Of a DNA stretch of 64,000 bases, positions 52,680 to 63,330 are shown in pieces. The stretch covers positions 168,047,535-168,111,534 of the forward strand of contig OZ038380.1 of assembly GCA_964036045.1 (NCBI GenBank), in the 5' to 3' direction. Within the stretch, counting starts at the first letter, position 1. Every line of letters starts with the position of its first letter. The notes beneath the pieces are model-generated. The model searched no databases. It was not told where the DNA came from and was given only the letters and a program-made list of their open reading frames with translations. Origin of the DNA: Eutreptiella sp. 'Long Island Sound 2002'. Taxonomy: Eukaryota; Euglenozoa; Euglenophyceae; Eutreptiales; Eutreptiaceae. The translations under genes and the position numbers were made by a program.

Positions 52680-52780
52680 CAGGGGAGCATTAGAAGGGGG
52701 GGGAGGGGGGGGGTCTGGGACGCAAAAGTTTGTGAACCAAAAATGGCCCGACCGGCTTTTCCCGTTGAGATGTTCACTCT
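52680..52780 (+). mobile_element. G-tract element, copy 4
   Basis: CAGGGGAGCATTAGAAGGGG, G tract, TCTGGGACGCAAAAGTTTGT and GGCCCGACCGGCTTTTCCCG. Sits 85 bp upstream of the GT4 start codon, so it may overlap its promoter or 5' UTR. Confidence 0.55.
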
Positions 52781-53149
52781 CCTCGTCTCTCTCATCCCTG
52801 CGACCGTGTTCTGGCGGCATACCCATGGTACAGCGGGCGCTTTGCTACATTCCTTTTTTTTTTTACTTTTACGAAGCTGCATCAGTGCTGCAACAGTACG
52901 AGATAGCCTCGGTATCTAAGTACACTCTCAGAACATACCATAGCTTCTTCCCCTGTCAATGACAGGGGTCGTGGTTGACACAGAAGGAGCCACTTATATT
53001 CCTACCTTGAGTACACCCGCAGTGCGACCTTGGATCGCCAGCGGGCGCTTTGCTACATTCCTGTCAGCCCTGCCCTCTTCCTAGCCCTGCCTCATCGCCC
53101 CGGAGGCCGATGACTTTGGTTCCGTGCACCCCATCCCAGCCCTCATAGT
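52781..53149. other. Intergenic, nothing recognised
   Basis: Contains an 18-bp direct repeat GCGGGCGCTTTGCTACAT at about 52836 and 53041; otherwise unremarkable. Confidence 0.4.
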
Positions 53150-53360
53150 GGGCTTTTGGCAGTACAAAGTGTCCCCATGCCCATATATGGGGGGCTTTTT
53201 GCAGCGCAAAGTGTCCCCATTCATTGCAAAGTGCCCCCATGCCCATATATGAGGGGCTTTTTGGCGGTGCAAAGTGTCCCCATGACCAAAAATAGTGGGC
53301 TTTTTGGCAGTGCAAAGTGCCCCCATGCCTATATATAGGGGGCTTTTCAGCAGTGCAAAA
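53150..53360. repeat. About 44-bp GGGCTTTTTGGCAGTGCAAAG repeat
   Basis: Four to five imperfect units of GGGCTTTTTGGCAGTGCAAA, GTGTCCCCATGCCCATATAT. A lone unit recurs at 54335-54373, just before the eEF3/Gcn1-like fragment. Confidence 0.9.
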
Positions 53361-54397
53361 GCTATGCCGGTTTAAATGATCTAGTCATCTGCTGCTGTAG
53401 ACATGACCTCGGCTTGTGTACAGACCTCAATGCCTAATTGACCTTTATTGGTCCACGGTCAACAATGTACAACAATTCCCTCCTTACTCACCACCTAAAG
53501 GCCATTACTGCCTTAGGCATGACAGTGGGATACACGTACTATCCCGTGCCAAACACACCCTTTCCTATCAATCACGTATCGTGGTTCTCGGCAGTCGCCA
53601 TATCACCCACGGCAACAACTCCCACTTCGGATCAGGTTCATACACCCCGGATGTCTTAGTACCCCTTCTCCTACCACCTCGTCGGCTTATTCATTCCCCG
53701 GGACACCCATATGTGACCATGGCGGGAAGAAAATTGCTCTGCGAGGGGGGGGGGGTGACACAGAGGCCCATTTTCCCAACCCCTCCCCTCCTTGGCCGCC
53801 ATGACGGGAGGGGGGGTTCAGGGCGGGGGTGCCCGACCTGCCGTGCCGGGGGGGGGGGGGGGTTCAACCCAACATCTATGGCTCAAAATGATACCCACGT
53901 CGTGCTGATCATTTTGACTACTCAAATGTGGAGGGGGGGGGGATTATTGGTGGAAAAAACTTTTTCGGGCCAAAATTTGTGTTCCCGCGCCTTCGGCGCC
54001 AACATCCATTCTCACACAAAACAAAGGGCCCGACACGGAACCCCTTTTCTCCAAACCCCCCCCGTCCCCTCCTTCGGCGGGCGTCCATGTCACCCCCCCC
54101 CCCCCCGCAGAGCAATTTTCAGGTCGCCCACATGTAGCACTTGCACATCCCTGCTGTTCATAAGTGCTGCAATCTCCACACAGTGTTCCACATGCTTTAC
54201 CTGTTTGCTCCCGGCCCTCCACCCTTTAAAACTTCCACAACGGCAACAATCTGGCAAGTCCCCAGACAATAACTTCTGAGTCCACGCACAGGAGGGTGGG
54301 GATACAAAAAATTCATGAAACCTCCAACACTGCCCTTTTTGTCAGTGCAAAGTGTCCCCATTCCCATATATAGGGCTACACTGATCCAGTCGGCAAA
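53361..54397. other. Non-coding, C/G-tract element debris
   Basis: 53740-54115 has mirrored G and C tracts with CGCGCCTTCGGCGCC and TTTTTCGGGCCAAAATTTGT, resembling the debris at 49590. No supported gene. Confidence 0.4.
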
Positions 54398-54700
54398 ATG
54401 ACCGAGGCACTTGACAAGCTGATGATGACCACGTTTGTTTCAACCGTTGATGCGCCCACATTGGGATTACTTTGCCCTATGCTCCGTCGCGGGATGATGG
54501 AGTAGAAAGCAGAATTTGAGCGGAAATCAGGTCTTGTCATTGGCAATCTTTGCAAATTGGTCGTTGACCCAAGGTTTCGCCACCTGTGTTTTGCTGGGTT
54601 TTCGTGCGTTATTTGTGTGTTTGGAAAAGTTGAAAGGAGTGAAGCAATGACGTCACTTGGTGAAATTCATCTTGAGGCTGCACATGTATCCTCTTGCTTC
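54398..54700 (+). pseudogene. eEF3/Gcn1-type HEAT-repeat fragment
   Basis: From an ATG the frame reads TEALDKLMMTTFVSTVDAPT, LGLLCPMLRRGMME, a TAG at 54503, then KAEFERKSGLVIGNLCKLVV and DPRF. This is the conserved HEAT segment of translation factor eEF3 and the related Gcn1 (their TTFVxxVDAPxLALLxPxLxRGL and GNMCKLVxDP). Further on, VERSEAMTSLGEI may be a frame-shifted continuation. The stop, the loss of similarity after about 190 bp and the lack of splice sites point to a dead fragment, perhaps a retrocopy. eEF3 and Gcn1 cannot be told apart here. Confidence 0.6.
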
Positions 54701-55139
54701 ACGCAAGGGCATGGTGTGGGGTTGGGAAAAACATGCCGAGGAGAAACATCGCATCATGACAACCATTGCAGATATGCCATGCAATTCATCCCAATATACA
54801 ACGGCGGGACACGAACAACACTTCAATACAGAGCCAGGGAAAATTCAAATGAGATTGCGGTGACATGAATGTTGTATAATTGGCGCAAAACTGATTGTAT
54901 ACACTTGCTCGGAGCTCAACCAACAACATCATTACAAGACTTGTTACTCCTCTTGCTTCTTGAGCCTGCGATACCCAGATAAGCAGCAAAATAGGTCGCA
55001 CTTGCGCTTGGCTCAACCCACACACCTTCCCCTACTGGGTGGGTACGCAACCTGATACTACGATACCGATTGATGCAACCAACATTTAACCACTTCACAC
55101 ATCACAAAGGTGCAGTGATATCTTTTCTAGCCGAAGTGC
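54701..55139. other. Non-coding, nothing recognised
   Basis: Spacer between the pseudogene fragment and the 103-bp minisatellite. Confidence 0.4.
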
Positions 55140-57865
55140 AACATAACCCATGCATTCTTGGGGGTACCCAAACAAGGGGACAAAATCAGAAGTGGTTGCC
55201 TCAGTGCTGCCTTCTAAGGGGCCCACAAGAGGGCGGAAGTGCTACGTAACCCTTGCCTTCTCAAGGGTCCCCAAACAAGGGGACAAAATCACAAGTGGGT
55301 GCCTCACCCCTGCCTTCTCTGAGGCCCACAAGAGGGCGGAAGTGCTACGTAACCCTTGTCTTCACGGGGGTACCCAATGAAGGGGACAAAATCAGAAGTG
55401 GCTGCCTCACCCTTGCCTTCTCCGAGGCCCACAAGAGGGCGGAAGTGCTACGCAACCGCTGGATTTTCAAGGGTCCCCAAACAAGGGGACAAAATCAGAA
55501 GTGGTTGCCTCACCCCTGCCTTCTCGGGGCCACACAAGTGGGTGGAAGTGCTGCGCAACCGCTGCATTTTCAAGGGTCCCCAAACAAGGGGACAAAATCA
55601 GAAGTGGCTGCCTCACCCCTGCCTTCTTGGGGCCACACAAGTGGGTGGAAGTGCTACGTAACGCCTGCATTCTTAGAGGTCCCCAAACAAGGGGACAAAA
55701 TCAGAAGTGGGTGCTGCACCCTTGCCTTCTCAAGGGCACACAAGTGGGTGGAAGTGCTATGTAATCCCTGCATTTTCGGGAGACCCCAAACAAGGGGAAA
55801 AAATCAGAAGTGTCTGCCTCACCCCTGCCTTCTCCCGGGCCCACAAGAGGGAGGAAGTGCTACGTAACCCCTGCATTCCCAGTGGTCCACACACAGGGAG
55901 ACAAATTCAGAAGGGGGTGCCTCACCCCTGCCGTCTCGGGGGCCCACAAGTGGGCGGAAGTGCTACGTAACCCCTGCGTTCTTAGAGGTCCCCAAACAGG
56001 GGGACAAAATCAGAAGTGGCCGCCTCACCCTTGCCTTCTCGGGGGCCCAAAAGAGGGCAAAAGTGCTATGCAACCCCTGCATTCTTGGGGGTACCTAAAC
56101 AAGGGGACAAAATCAGAAGTGGCCGCCTCACCCCTGCCTTCTTGCGGGCCCACAAGTGGGTGGAAGTGATATGTAACCCTTGCCTTCTCGGGGGTACCCG
56201 ATGAAGGGGACAAAATCAGAAGTGGCTGCCTCACCCCTGCCTTTTCTGAGGCCCACAAGAGGGCGGAAGTGCTATGCAACCGCTGCATTTTCAAGGGTCC
56301 CCAAACAAGGGGACAAAATCAGAAGTGGCTGCCTCACCCCTACCTTCTCTGAGGCCCACAAGAGGGCGGAAGTGCTGCGCAACCGCTGCATTTTCAAGGG
56401 TCCCCAAACAAGGGGACAAAATCAGAAGTGGCTGCCTCGCCCCTGCCTTCTCGGGGCCACACAAGTGGGTGGAAGTGCTACGTAACGCCTGCATTCTTAG
56501 AGGTCCCCAAACAAGGGGACACAATCAGAAGTGGGTGCCGCACCCTTGCCTTCTCAAGGGCACACAAGTGGGTGGAAGTGCTATGTAATCCCTGCATTTT
56601 CGGGAGACCCCAAACAAGGGGAAAAAATCAGAAGTGTCTGCCTCACCCCTGCCTTCTCCCGGGCCCACAAGAGGGAGGAAGTGCTACGTAACCCCTGCAT
56701 TCCCAGTGGTCCACACACAGGGAGACAAATTCAGAAGGGGGTGCCTCACCCCTGCCGTCTCGGGGGGCCAGAAGTGGACGGAAGTGCTACGTAACCCCTG
56801 CGTTCTTAGAGGTCCCCAAACAGGGGGACAAAATCACAAGTGGGTGCCTCACCCTTGCCTTCTCGGGGGCCCAAAAGAGGGCAAAAGTGCTATGCAACCC
56901 CTGCATTCTTGGGGGTACCTAAACAAGGGGACAAAATCAGAAGTGGCCGCCTCACCCCTGCCTTCTTGCAGGCCCACAAGAGGGCGGAAGTGCTACCTAA
57001 CCCTTGCCTTCTCGGGGGTACCCAATGAAGGGGACAAAATCAGAAGTGGCTGCCTCACCCCTGTCTTCTCCCGGGTCCACAAGTGGGCGGAAGTGCTACG
57101 TAATCCCTACCTTGTCAGAGGCCCACAAGAGGTCAGACACTTAACGTTACCCCAGCATCTTGGGGAGTTCAAGGGGACAAAATCAGAAGTGGTTGCCTCA
57201 CCCCTGCATATTCGCAAGCCCACAAGTGGGCGGGCGGAAGTGGTACGTAACTCGTGTGTTCCCGGGAGTTCCCAAACAAGGCAACAAAAAAATCAGAAGT
57301 GGCTGCCTCACCCCTACCTTCTCTGAGACCCACAAGAGGGCAGAAGTGCTACGAAACTACTGCATCCTCTAGGGTCCCCAAACAAGACAAAATCAGAAGT
57401 TGGTGCCTCACCCTTGCCTTCTCGTGGGCCCACAAGTGGGCGGAAAATCTACCTAACTCGTGCATTCCCGGGAGTCCCCAAACAAGGGGACAAAATCAGA
57501 AGTGGCTGCCTCACCCTTGCCTTCTGAGGGACCCACAGGAGGGCGGAAGTGCTACGGAGCTGCTCCATTCCCATTGGTCCCCGAACAAGGGGACGAATTC
57601 AGAAGTGGCTTTCTCACCGCTGCCTTCTTGCCCCCTGCCTTCTCGGGGGCCCACAAGTGGGCGGAAGTGCTATGTAACCCATGCATCCTCGGGGGTCCCT
57701 GAACAAGGGGACAAAATCAGAAGTGGCTGCCTCACCCTTGCCTTGTTGTGGGCCCAGAAGAGGGCGGAAGTGCCTATAACCCCTCCAATCTCAGGGATCC
57801 CCAAACAAGGGGACAAAATCAGAAGTGGCTGCCTCACCCTTGCCTTCTCGCGGGCCCAGAAAAAG
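55140..57865. repeat. 103-bp minisatellite, about 26 copies
   Basis: Unit contains CCCAAACAAGGGGACAAAAT, CAGAAGTGGCTGCCTCACCC, CTGCCTTCTCGGGGGCCCAC, AAGTGGGCGGAAGTGCTACG and TAACCCCTGCATTC. Spacing between unit starts is 103 bp, for example 55170 and 55273. 103 is not a multiple of three, so the frame rotates through the array and the overlapping open frames are artefacts. Blocks of several units are repeated (55660-56010 closely resembles 56485-56830), showing higher-order duplication. Confidence 0.97.
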
Positions 57866-58880
57866 GCAATGGAAGCACAATCTCTACACCGAAAATTACA
57901 AAGAGGTGATATTTTGACAGACTATTTGAGCTGCAGAGATCAATATTTTCTTCTTTACAGTTGTCCAAATAGACAGAAGCCTTGCCTTTGGTTCGCAAAT
58001 TAGATCTTGCACCTATCCTTCTCTTTTTCGTTTCTTTTTCTACATTCCTCTGGGGCTGCCAATGAACCATGGTACCATATCTGAACAAAGCCCAGGGTCT
58101 GACACATTGGTACAACATGTTGCTAGAACTGTGTTTTTTTAGATTAATTTCAGTGTAGAGAAAATGGAAAATTTGACCGAGATTCGTCAATGTTTACAGC
58201 ACCAGTGCCGTAAATTTTCCCTTGGTTCCCCATTGTTGATTGAGGGGGTTAGAGCCCTCTGACACACATGTTTTCAAAAACTGTGTATATTTTACGACAC
58301 CCTAGGTTTGGGGGTGTACGGCTGTATCTGTGCGTGTAGTGCACCCCAAGCTAAATTACAAAGCAATAACTCCATAGAAAACAGCACTTTTCGTGAATCA
58401 ACATGCACACATTTCCGCACACTAGCGGCAAATCCTAATCTACAGGAGTCGCGATCTCAGCTTGGGCCTGCACTCCCACTACATCCCCCTCCCAGGACAC
58501 CACCAAGTGTCTGAAAAACAGACATATATGCGTACATGGGCAAGCATGCCCACAAAAATTAGAGCCCATGTAAAAAAACATCACAGAAAAATCTGCTCAT
58601 GGGATCCCGGATTACTCCATCCCATTTCTCTATTAACCTCAGGCCCTCACCCATAGGTTGCCTCCGGTTACAGAAGCTGAGGGCACCCTTGGTTTCGCCC
58701 AGGGATGCAATTACAATATGAGATTGTGCAGAAATATGTGAAATAGAAGAAACTTGCAATCTCTCCTTCCCCAAGGCTCCAAGCCCCAAGAAATCCTGAA
58801 CTAAGACCCCTCTATCCTTCTCCGGGTACTGACACTCCTGAGTGGGGGGGGGGGGTGGCCCGTGAAAAACCCATGCTGAC
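57866..58880. other. Non-coding, nothing recognised
   Basis: AT-richer unique DNA. CACCAGTGCCGTAAATTTTC near 58199 resembles the short TTTACGGCGC palindromes at 63057-63380. Confidence 0.4.
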
Positions 58881-58968
58881 CTGTGTCACGATTGAAGGGT
58901 GTGTCGTAGCCGATGGTCCACAGGTAGCACATGACGGCGTCCTTGAGGCCGACAATCACCGGCTGATC
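58881..58968 (-). CDS. Isolated exon-like segment (88 bp)
   Basis: Acceptor CAACATGCAG, frame DQPVIVGLKDAVMCYLWTIG then YDTPFNRDT, donor ACAG|GTCAGC. Phase 0 in and phase 1 out. The peptide looks globular and possibly membrane-near (MCYLWTIGY). If translation starts here instead, the ATG of the ATGCAG gives MQDQPVIVG. No partner exon or family recognised. Confidence 0.4.
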
Positions 58969-60160
58969 CTGCATGTTGCCCACTGGCGTTGATCGGACCG
59001 AGACGAACGAATTTTTTCCCCGGACAAGTTAAGAAAGAGAAACATGGATGCAGAAAACGCAGGGGACCGCAGGCGATGCGAGACGGCATGATGTGTAAAA
59101 TATGCAGCAACCCAACCCTGACCAGGTTGTGGGGCACCTGTGAACTTTTTGAGCCATCCATGCGTATTGAATGCTTTGATGGTGCTCGCACCAAGCGTGG
59201 GCAGCAGCAAGGGCCATTACAAAGAATTTGAGAGCTAAAGCGAAGAGGAGAAACATGGAACAAGAGAAAATGAAGCGCGATAACCTAGGCGATAACTCGT
59301 GCGATAACTAGTTATCGCGAGATAACCCACGTATGCAACCGCCACTTACACTGCCCATTAGTGTAGTACGACAGGGCGAAATCCACAACCCGTACATCCG
59401 ACCAAATCATTATATACCCCTACTACTATTATAAATCATTGTATATATTACTATTACTACACCCCTCTCCCCTTAAATCTAGCTAATGACAAACAAGCAA
59501 GCAAGCAACAAGCAAGCAAGCAAGCAACAAGCAACACTTCTCCTTTCCGTTTTGGCTATTACTTCGTTCCACCACTTCGGCTCTACTCTACTCTAGCCAT
59601 CTCATACCCTAGGTGGTGGCCTTGCCAAATTCAAGTTTTGAGCCAAAAACTCACCGGTGGCGCCCCGGGGTAGGGGCGCCAAGTCAGGAGGTGCCCTCCC
59701 AAACTTGTGCATTTTGTGCCCCAAAACAGCCTTTTTTGGCCCAAAACGGCACCGAATCTCACTCAAAATGGCCAAACGAAGGGGAACAGTTGCTACACTT
59801 TGTGTGCGCCTCAATTGCCCCGTGACAAAGAGCTCTTTGTTGCCCTCTAACTCCACAATATGTCCGAGAAACAGCCCAAAAATGGCCAAAAATGGCCTAA
59901 ATGTGCGCCATTTGTGTCAAACGGGCCCAAAACCAAGAACGGACCGTATTTTGGGCTATGTGGCTAAAAACCGATGTCTGAGGGCACCTAGTCCACCCGC
60001 AACCGCCCACTTTTTGTGGTTTCCAAGCCTCAGATTCGCCCAACGAAACTCCTAGACCCCCGTACCAGTGGTCACTTGGTGGAGCCGGAGGGTAGCACAG
60101 CCCGCGCACGGTGGGGACCAACGGTGGGTCCTCCAGGGTCCCCGGGGCGAAAAAAATCAT
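58969..60160. other. Non-coding; palindromic and CAAG repeats
   Basis: 59279-59332 is a cluster of GCGATAAC/GTTATCGC words forming an almost perfect palindrome (CGATAACTAGTTATCG). 59490-59535 is a (CAAG)n run. 59600-60060 is rich in GCCAAAA/CAAAATGG words, perhaps element debris. Confidence 0.45.
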
Positions 60161-61335
60161 TTTTCCGAAAGTTCCTAGAGCACCTGGGATGCTCAAACAA
60201 GTGTTTTCAGCCCATTTTGAGCCCGTGGTGACGCGTTTTGGCCCTTGGCGAATCCCAAAATGCTTGAAAATGGGCCGCTTTGGGACCAATAATGGGTCAA
60301 AAATGGGTCAAAGGGGGCGTTTTCGCACAGCGCGCGCACAGCGCGTGCACAGCGCGCGCACAGCACGCGCACAGCGCCAGTTATTACGGTGTTTACCCCG
60401 GTAACAGCCCTGAAAACCTGCCACCTCTAGAAGCATGCATGAGCAATTCAAAACTCCGAAATTCAAACGTGTCGTGTTCTCAGAATTATCCAATGTCCAA
60501 AACAATGCAATGTAGACAATAAAATGTCTTGCGGGTGTTACTCCTTGATACCCGTAGCCTTGGAATCCAAGTCCACGTTGATATATGAACGGATGAATTG
60601 AACGAAAGGAGTCCGAAAAAAAAATAGACACTCAGAAAGTGGAGTGATGGACTCCTTCCCCGATCGTTAGGCGGCGGCGAAGGACTGCGTGAGCAGGGGG
60701 GCGGTGAGTCGGCACTCGGGATGGCAAAGGAGATGAGTTCAACTTTGCACTTCCGATTCACCATCTTCACCGCGTCTCGGAAATACTCCATGTGGACTAA
60801 TCCGTCGGGCGCAAACCCCACCACTGTGGCAGGAACTCGCAACCCATGGGAGCGAGTGTAGAACACCCTATCTCCAACATTAAAGTCCATGGTGAATGCA
60901 ATAGAGGGTCTAAGAAATGAGAGCAAGAAGGGGGAGGGTTGATGCTACAAGGATACACAATGGCAATAGTACCCTGCGGCAATCCTACACCCAAAAAACT
61001 GCCTACCGGTGGTGGAGAATGGCCTACTTTTCGCACAGCGCGTGCACAGCGCGCGCACAGCGCACGGTACGCCCCCAAAAAATGCATTTTTCCAAAAGTG
61101 CTCCTGGACCATTTGGGATGCTCAAACAAGTGTTTTTAGCCCGTTTTGAGCCCGTGGTGACGCGTATTGGGCCATGAAAAATCCCAAAATGCTTTGAAAA
61201 TGGGCCGTTTTGCAGCCGAAAATGGGTGAAAAAGGGTCAAAAACGCATTTTTCCAAAAGTGACCCTGGACCATTGGGGGTGCACAAGGAAGTGAAATGAG
61301 CCCGTTTTGAGCCCGTTTTGACCGAGTTTAGGCCG
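60161..61335. repeat. Dispersed GCTCAAACAAGTGTTTT repeat with CACAGCGCG minisatellites
   Basis: 60165-60285 and 61090-61215 are related copies (GGATGCTCAAACAAGTGTTT, AGCCCGTTTTGAGCCCGTGG, TGACGCGT, AATCCCAAAATGCTT, GAAAATGGGCCG); a partial third copy lies at 61258-61330. Each full copy is next to a CACAGCGCGCG/CACAGCGCGTG array (60327-60377 and 61035-61065). A gene-like frame lies between the copies, so the whole may be one element. Confidence 0.75.
60486..60890 (-). CDS. Short protein with an SH3/Tudor-like module
   Basis: From an internal ATG the frame reads MDFNVGDRVFYTRSHGLRVP, ATVVGFAPDGLVHMEYFRDA and VKMVNRKCKVELISFAIPS, then a Ser/Pro-rich tail. The VGDRVxYTRSxGxxVPATVVG pattern is a small beta-barrel motif often seen in repeat-borne proteins of protists (from memory, not checked). 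Only the first 65 residues look folded; the tail may be read-through. It is flanked by the GCTCAAACAAG repeats and so probably belongs to a mobile element. Confidence 0.4.
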   Translation of the reverse strand: MDFNVGDRVFYTRSHGLRVPATVVGFAPDGLVHMEYFRDAVKMVNRKCKVELISFAIPSADSPPPCSRSPSPPPNDRGRSPSLHFLSVYFFFGLLSFNSSVHISTWTWIPRLRVSRSNTRKTFYCLHCIVLDIG

Positions 61336-61429
61336 CGATATGTACTCACCAAGTTGTACCCTCCGCACGTACCTTAGAGCCGTATGGTGGAGCCACCTAG
61401 AGTTGGGGAGAGGGGTGTAGATTAGAGGA

Positions 61430-61452
61430 TATGTGTGTGTGTGTGTGTGTGT
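61430..61452. repeat. (GT)n microsatellite
   Basis: Short GT dinucleotide run. Confidence 0.9.
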
Positions 61453-61479
61453 AACCACGCAACAAGAGACAGTGTTCCA

Positions 61480-62378
61480 ACGGTGGTGGCACCTTGAGCG
61501 TCAAGGGGGTCAGCACCTTCAACAATGTGGTGTACACCAACTCCATCAACTAGAAGACAACTGGCTCTGGTATCACGATGCACAACACCACGAACGTGAT
61601 CGGTAGCCTGTCCACCTCCGTGGTGCTGTACACGAACACCATCGCAGAAAAAACCACCGGCAGTGGTGTCGCCCTCAGCATTGACCTGTCTGTCACGGAT
61701 GCTGTGCAGCCATCCACGGGGTCCGGCACCAGGAACGGGATCTAGTTCCCGGGGCTCGGTAACACCAAGGACTCTGCATGCATTCGCTACTGCACAAAAT
61801 CCGTAGACAACCAACGCCTGGAAATCGATAGCCGCGACGATCCAAATGACGACGTCTATCTCAACAGCGGATCGTGTATATAGGTGGTAAGATGTAACGC
61901 GCACCCTCCAGCGACGGTGACTTGAACCACTACATCTACGGCCGTGCTTGCATCTACGCCAATGAAATCTAGTCGATTACAGCCACCGGGACTGTCACGA
62001 TCAATAGCACCTTCGTAGCGGCCAAATCCATCGTGGCCTCGATTGGCGGTACAACCTCGAACGGCGGGACGGGTGACACCGTGTACATCCGCTACTACAG
62101 CCAGAGTGGGGAGGATACCCGCCTGGAGACCGCGTGCACAAACGATAGCAATGACGACATCCACCTGAACGCACGCAAAGTGAGCGTGCGAGGCCGGGGA
62201 CCTAGAAACCAACGGCAACTTGCAACTGAACAATCATTGGACCTACGGTGGGGTGGTCCTGCGTCAACGAAATTCAAACCAATACCTCCGGATTCGTGAA
62301 CATCGGGAACAACACCACGGTGATCGGGAACTCACCGATACCAAAGACATTACGCCGGACGGCGGCGGCAACTTCTAT
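61480..62378 (+). pseudogene. Decayed virus/phage tail-fibre-like beta-repeat protein
   Basis: The plus frame contains repeated Thr/Asn/Gly-rich units. NNVVYTNSIN is followed by KTTGSGITM, and VLYTNTIAEKTTGSGVALS repeats the pattern. Later CIRYCTKSVDNQRLEIDSRD then DPNDDVYLNSG is echoed by VYIRYYSQSGEDTRLETACT then NDSNDDIHLNA. The EKT(T/S)GSGVT-type unit is typical of phage tail fibres and of structural proteins of giant algal viruses. In-frame TAG codons occur at 61551, 61743, 61881 and 61970, and the frame shifts near 61890 and 62200. It ends at the foldback at 62382. It is read as an old viral insertion; a host adhesin with the same fold is the alternative. Confidence 0.6.
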
Positions 62379-62381
62379 CTA

Positions 62382-62686
62382 CCATTCATCAGCACCAATG
62401 ACAAATGTGACCAGCATGTCCTTGGGTGCACCCTAGCCCATGTGTGGTGCAATCGCGTGTGTGCGGTCTAGCTGAAACTAGGGGGGTTGGCAGCTCAGAA
62501 TTTCGATTGCAGCCCCGTGCAATGACACATTTTGATGTAAGTGTTGCACTTTTTGCAACATTATTATGGTCTTCATGGATTTCCCCTGCCAACTCCCCCA
62601 GGTTCAGCTAGACTGCACAGACACAATTGCAGCACACACGGGCCAGGGACATGCTGGTCACATTTGTCATTGGTGCTGATGAATGG
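62382..62686. repeat. Imperfect foldback, arms of 111 and 100 bp, 94-bp loop
   Basis: Left arm 62382-62492 and right arm 62587-62686 are reverse complements with few changes. CCATTCATCAGCACCAATGA, CAAATGTGACCAGCATGTCC, TCTAGCTGAA and GTTGGCA are shared in order; a short GTGCACCCTA insertion lies only in the left arm. The loop (62493-62586) is unrelated and AT-rich. It could be a foldback element or an inverted duplication able to give a long hairpin RNA. Confidence 0.8.
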
Positions 62687-63330
62687 CAGTGCCACAAAAA
62701 CCCCATTGTCACAATAATCGTCGGAACTAAGAGATTCAAGAAGGTGGTGCACTGCAGTGAGACTGGGGGGCTCCCCACTTGGAAGAATTTCTGGCTCTTA
62801 CAGCCCATTGCAAACCCACCCCGAAAAGACAACCGAACAGTCTCAACTGTTGGATCCTATCAGGCTAGTGTGGAAACTTTTTTTGGATCACCCCCATATT
62901 TTCATGACCCCTGCATATGGCAGTTTGTGCAGTTTGCAGTTTCAACATTTGTCACCGTGTTTAGGTGCATCCGGAAATTTTCTGGCTGGTGCTGGCGAAG
63001 GGCACTGCCACAAAAACCCCATTATCACAATAATCATCAGAAATCACCCCCTCTCAATTTACGGCGCCAGCGCCGTAAATATGTGTACCCACTACAGAAT
63101 GATCCAGCCCTGCCCATTCGTGGTGTTCACTGGTGTGTCCCGTAGGGCTTGTGTGGAAAGTGTTTGAGTTCACCCCCATATCAGCATGATGCAACAAGAG
63201 GACTATGCAGGGTCCTCCCAATTTGTCCATCTCTGCCCTTCTCCGTCAGACAGGGCTCCAAGGAGGGGTGTAGTCTCTGGGGGTTCGGATATCCCTGCTT
63301 CCTGACTGCTTCCCCTCCAAAAGTCTTGAC
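62687..63330. repeat. About 310-bp diverged tandem duplication
   Basis: CCACAAAAACCCCATTGTCA at 62692 recurs as CCACAAAAACCCCATTATCA at 63010, and GTGTGGAAACTTTTTTTGGA near 62870 matches GTGTGGAAAGTGTTTGAG near 63152, each followed by CACCCCCATAT. No gene is recognised. Confidence 0.7.

Noticed and set aside
55150-58003. Overlapping KGTKSEVAASPLPS-type frames
   Set aside because: The 103-bp unit shifts frame every copy; the many overlapping frames are one sequence read in rotation.
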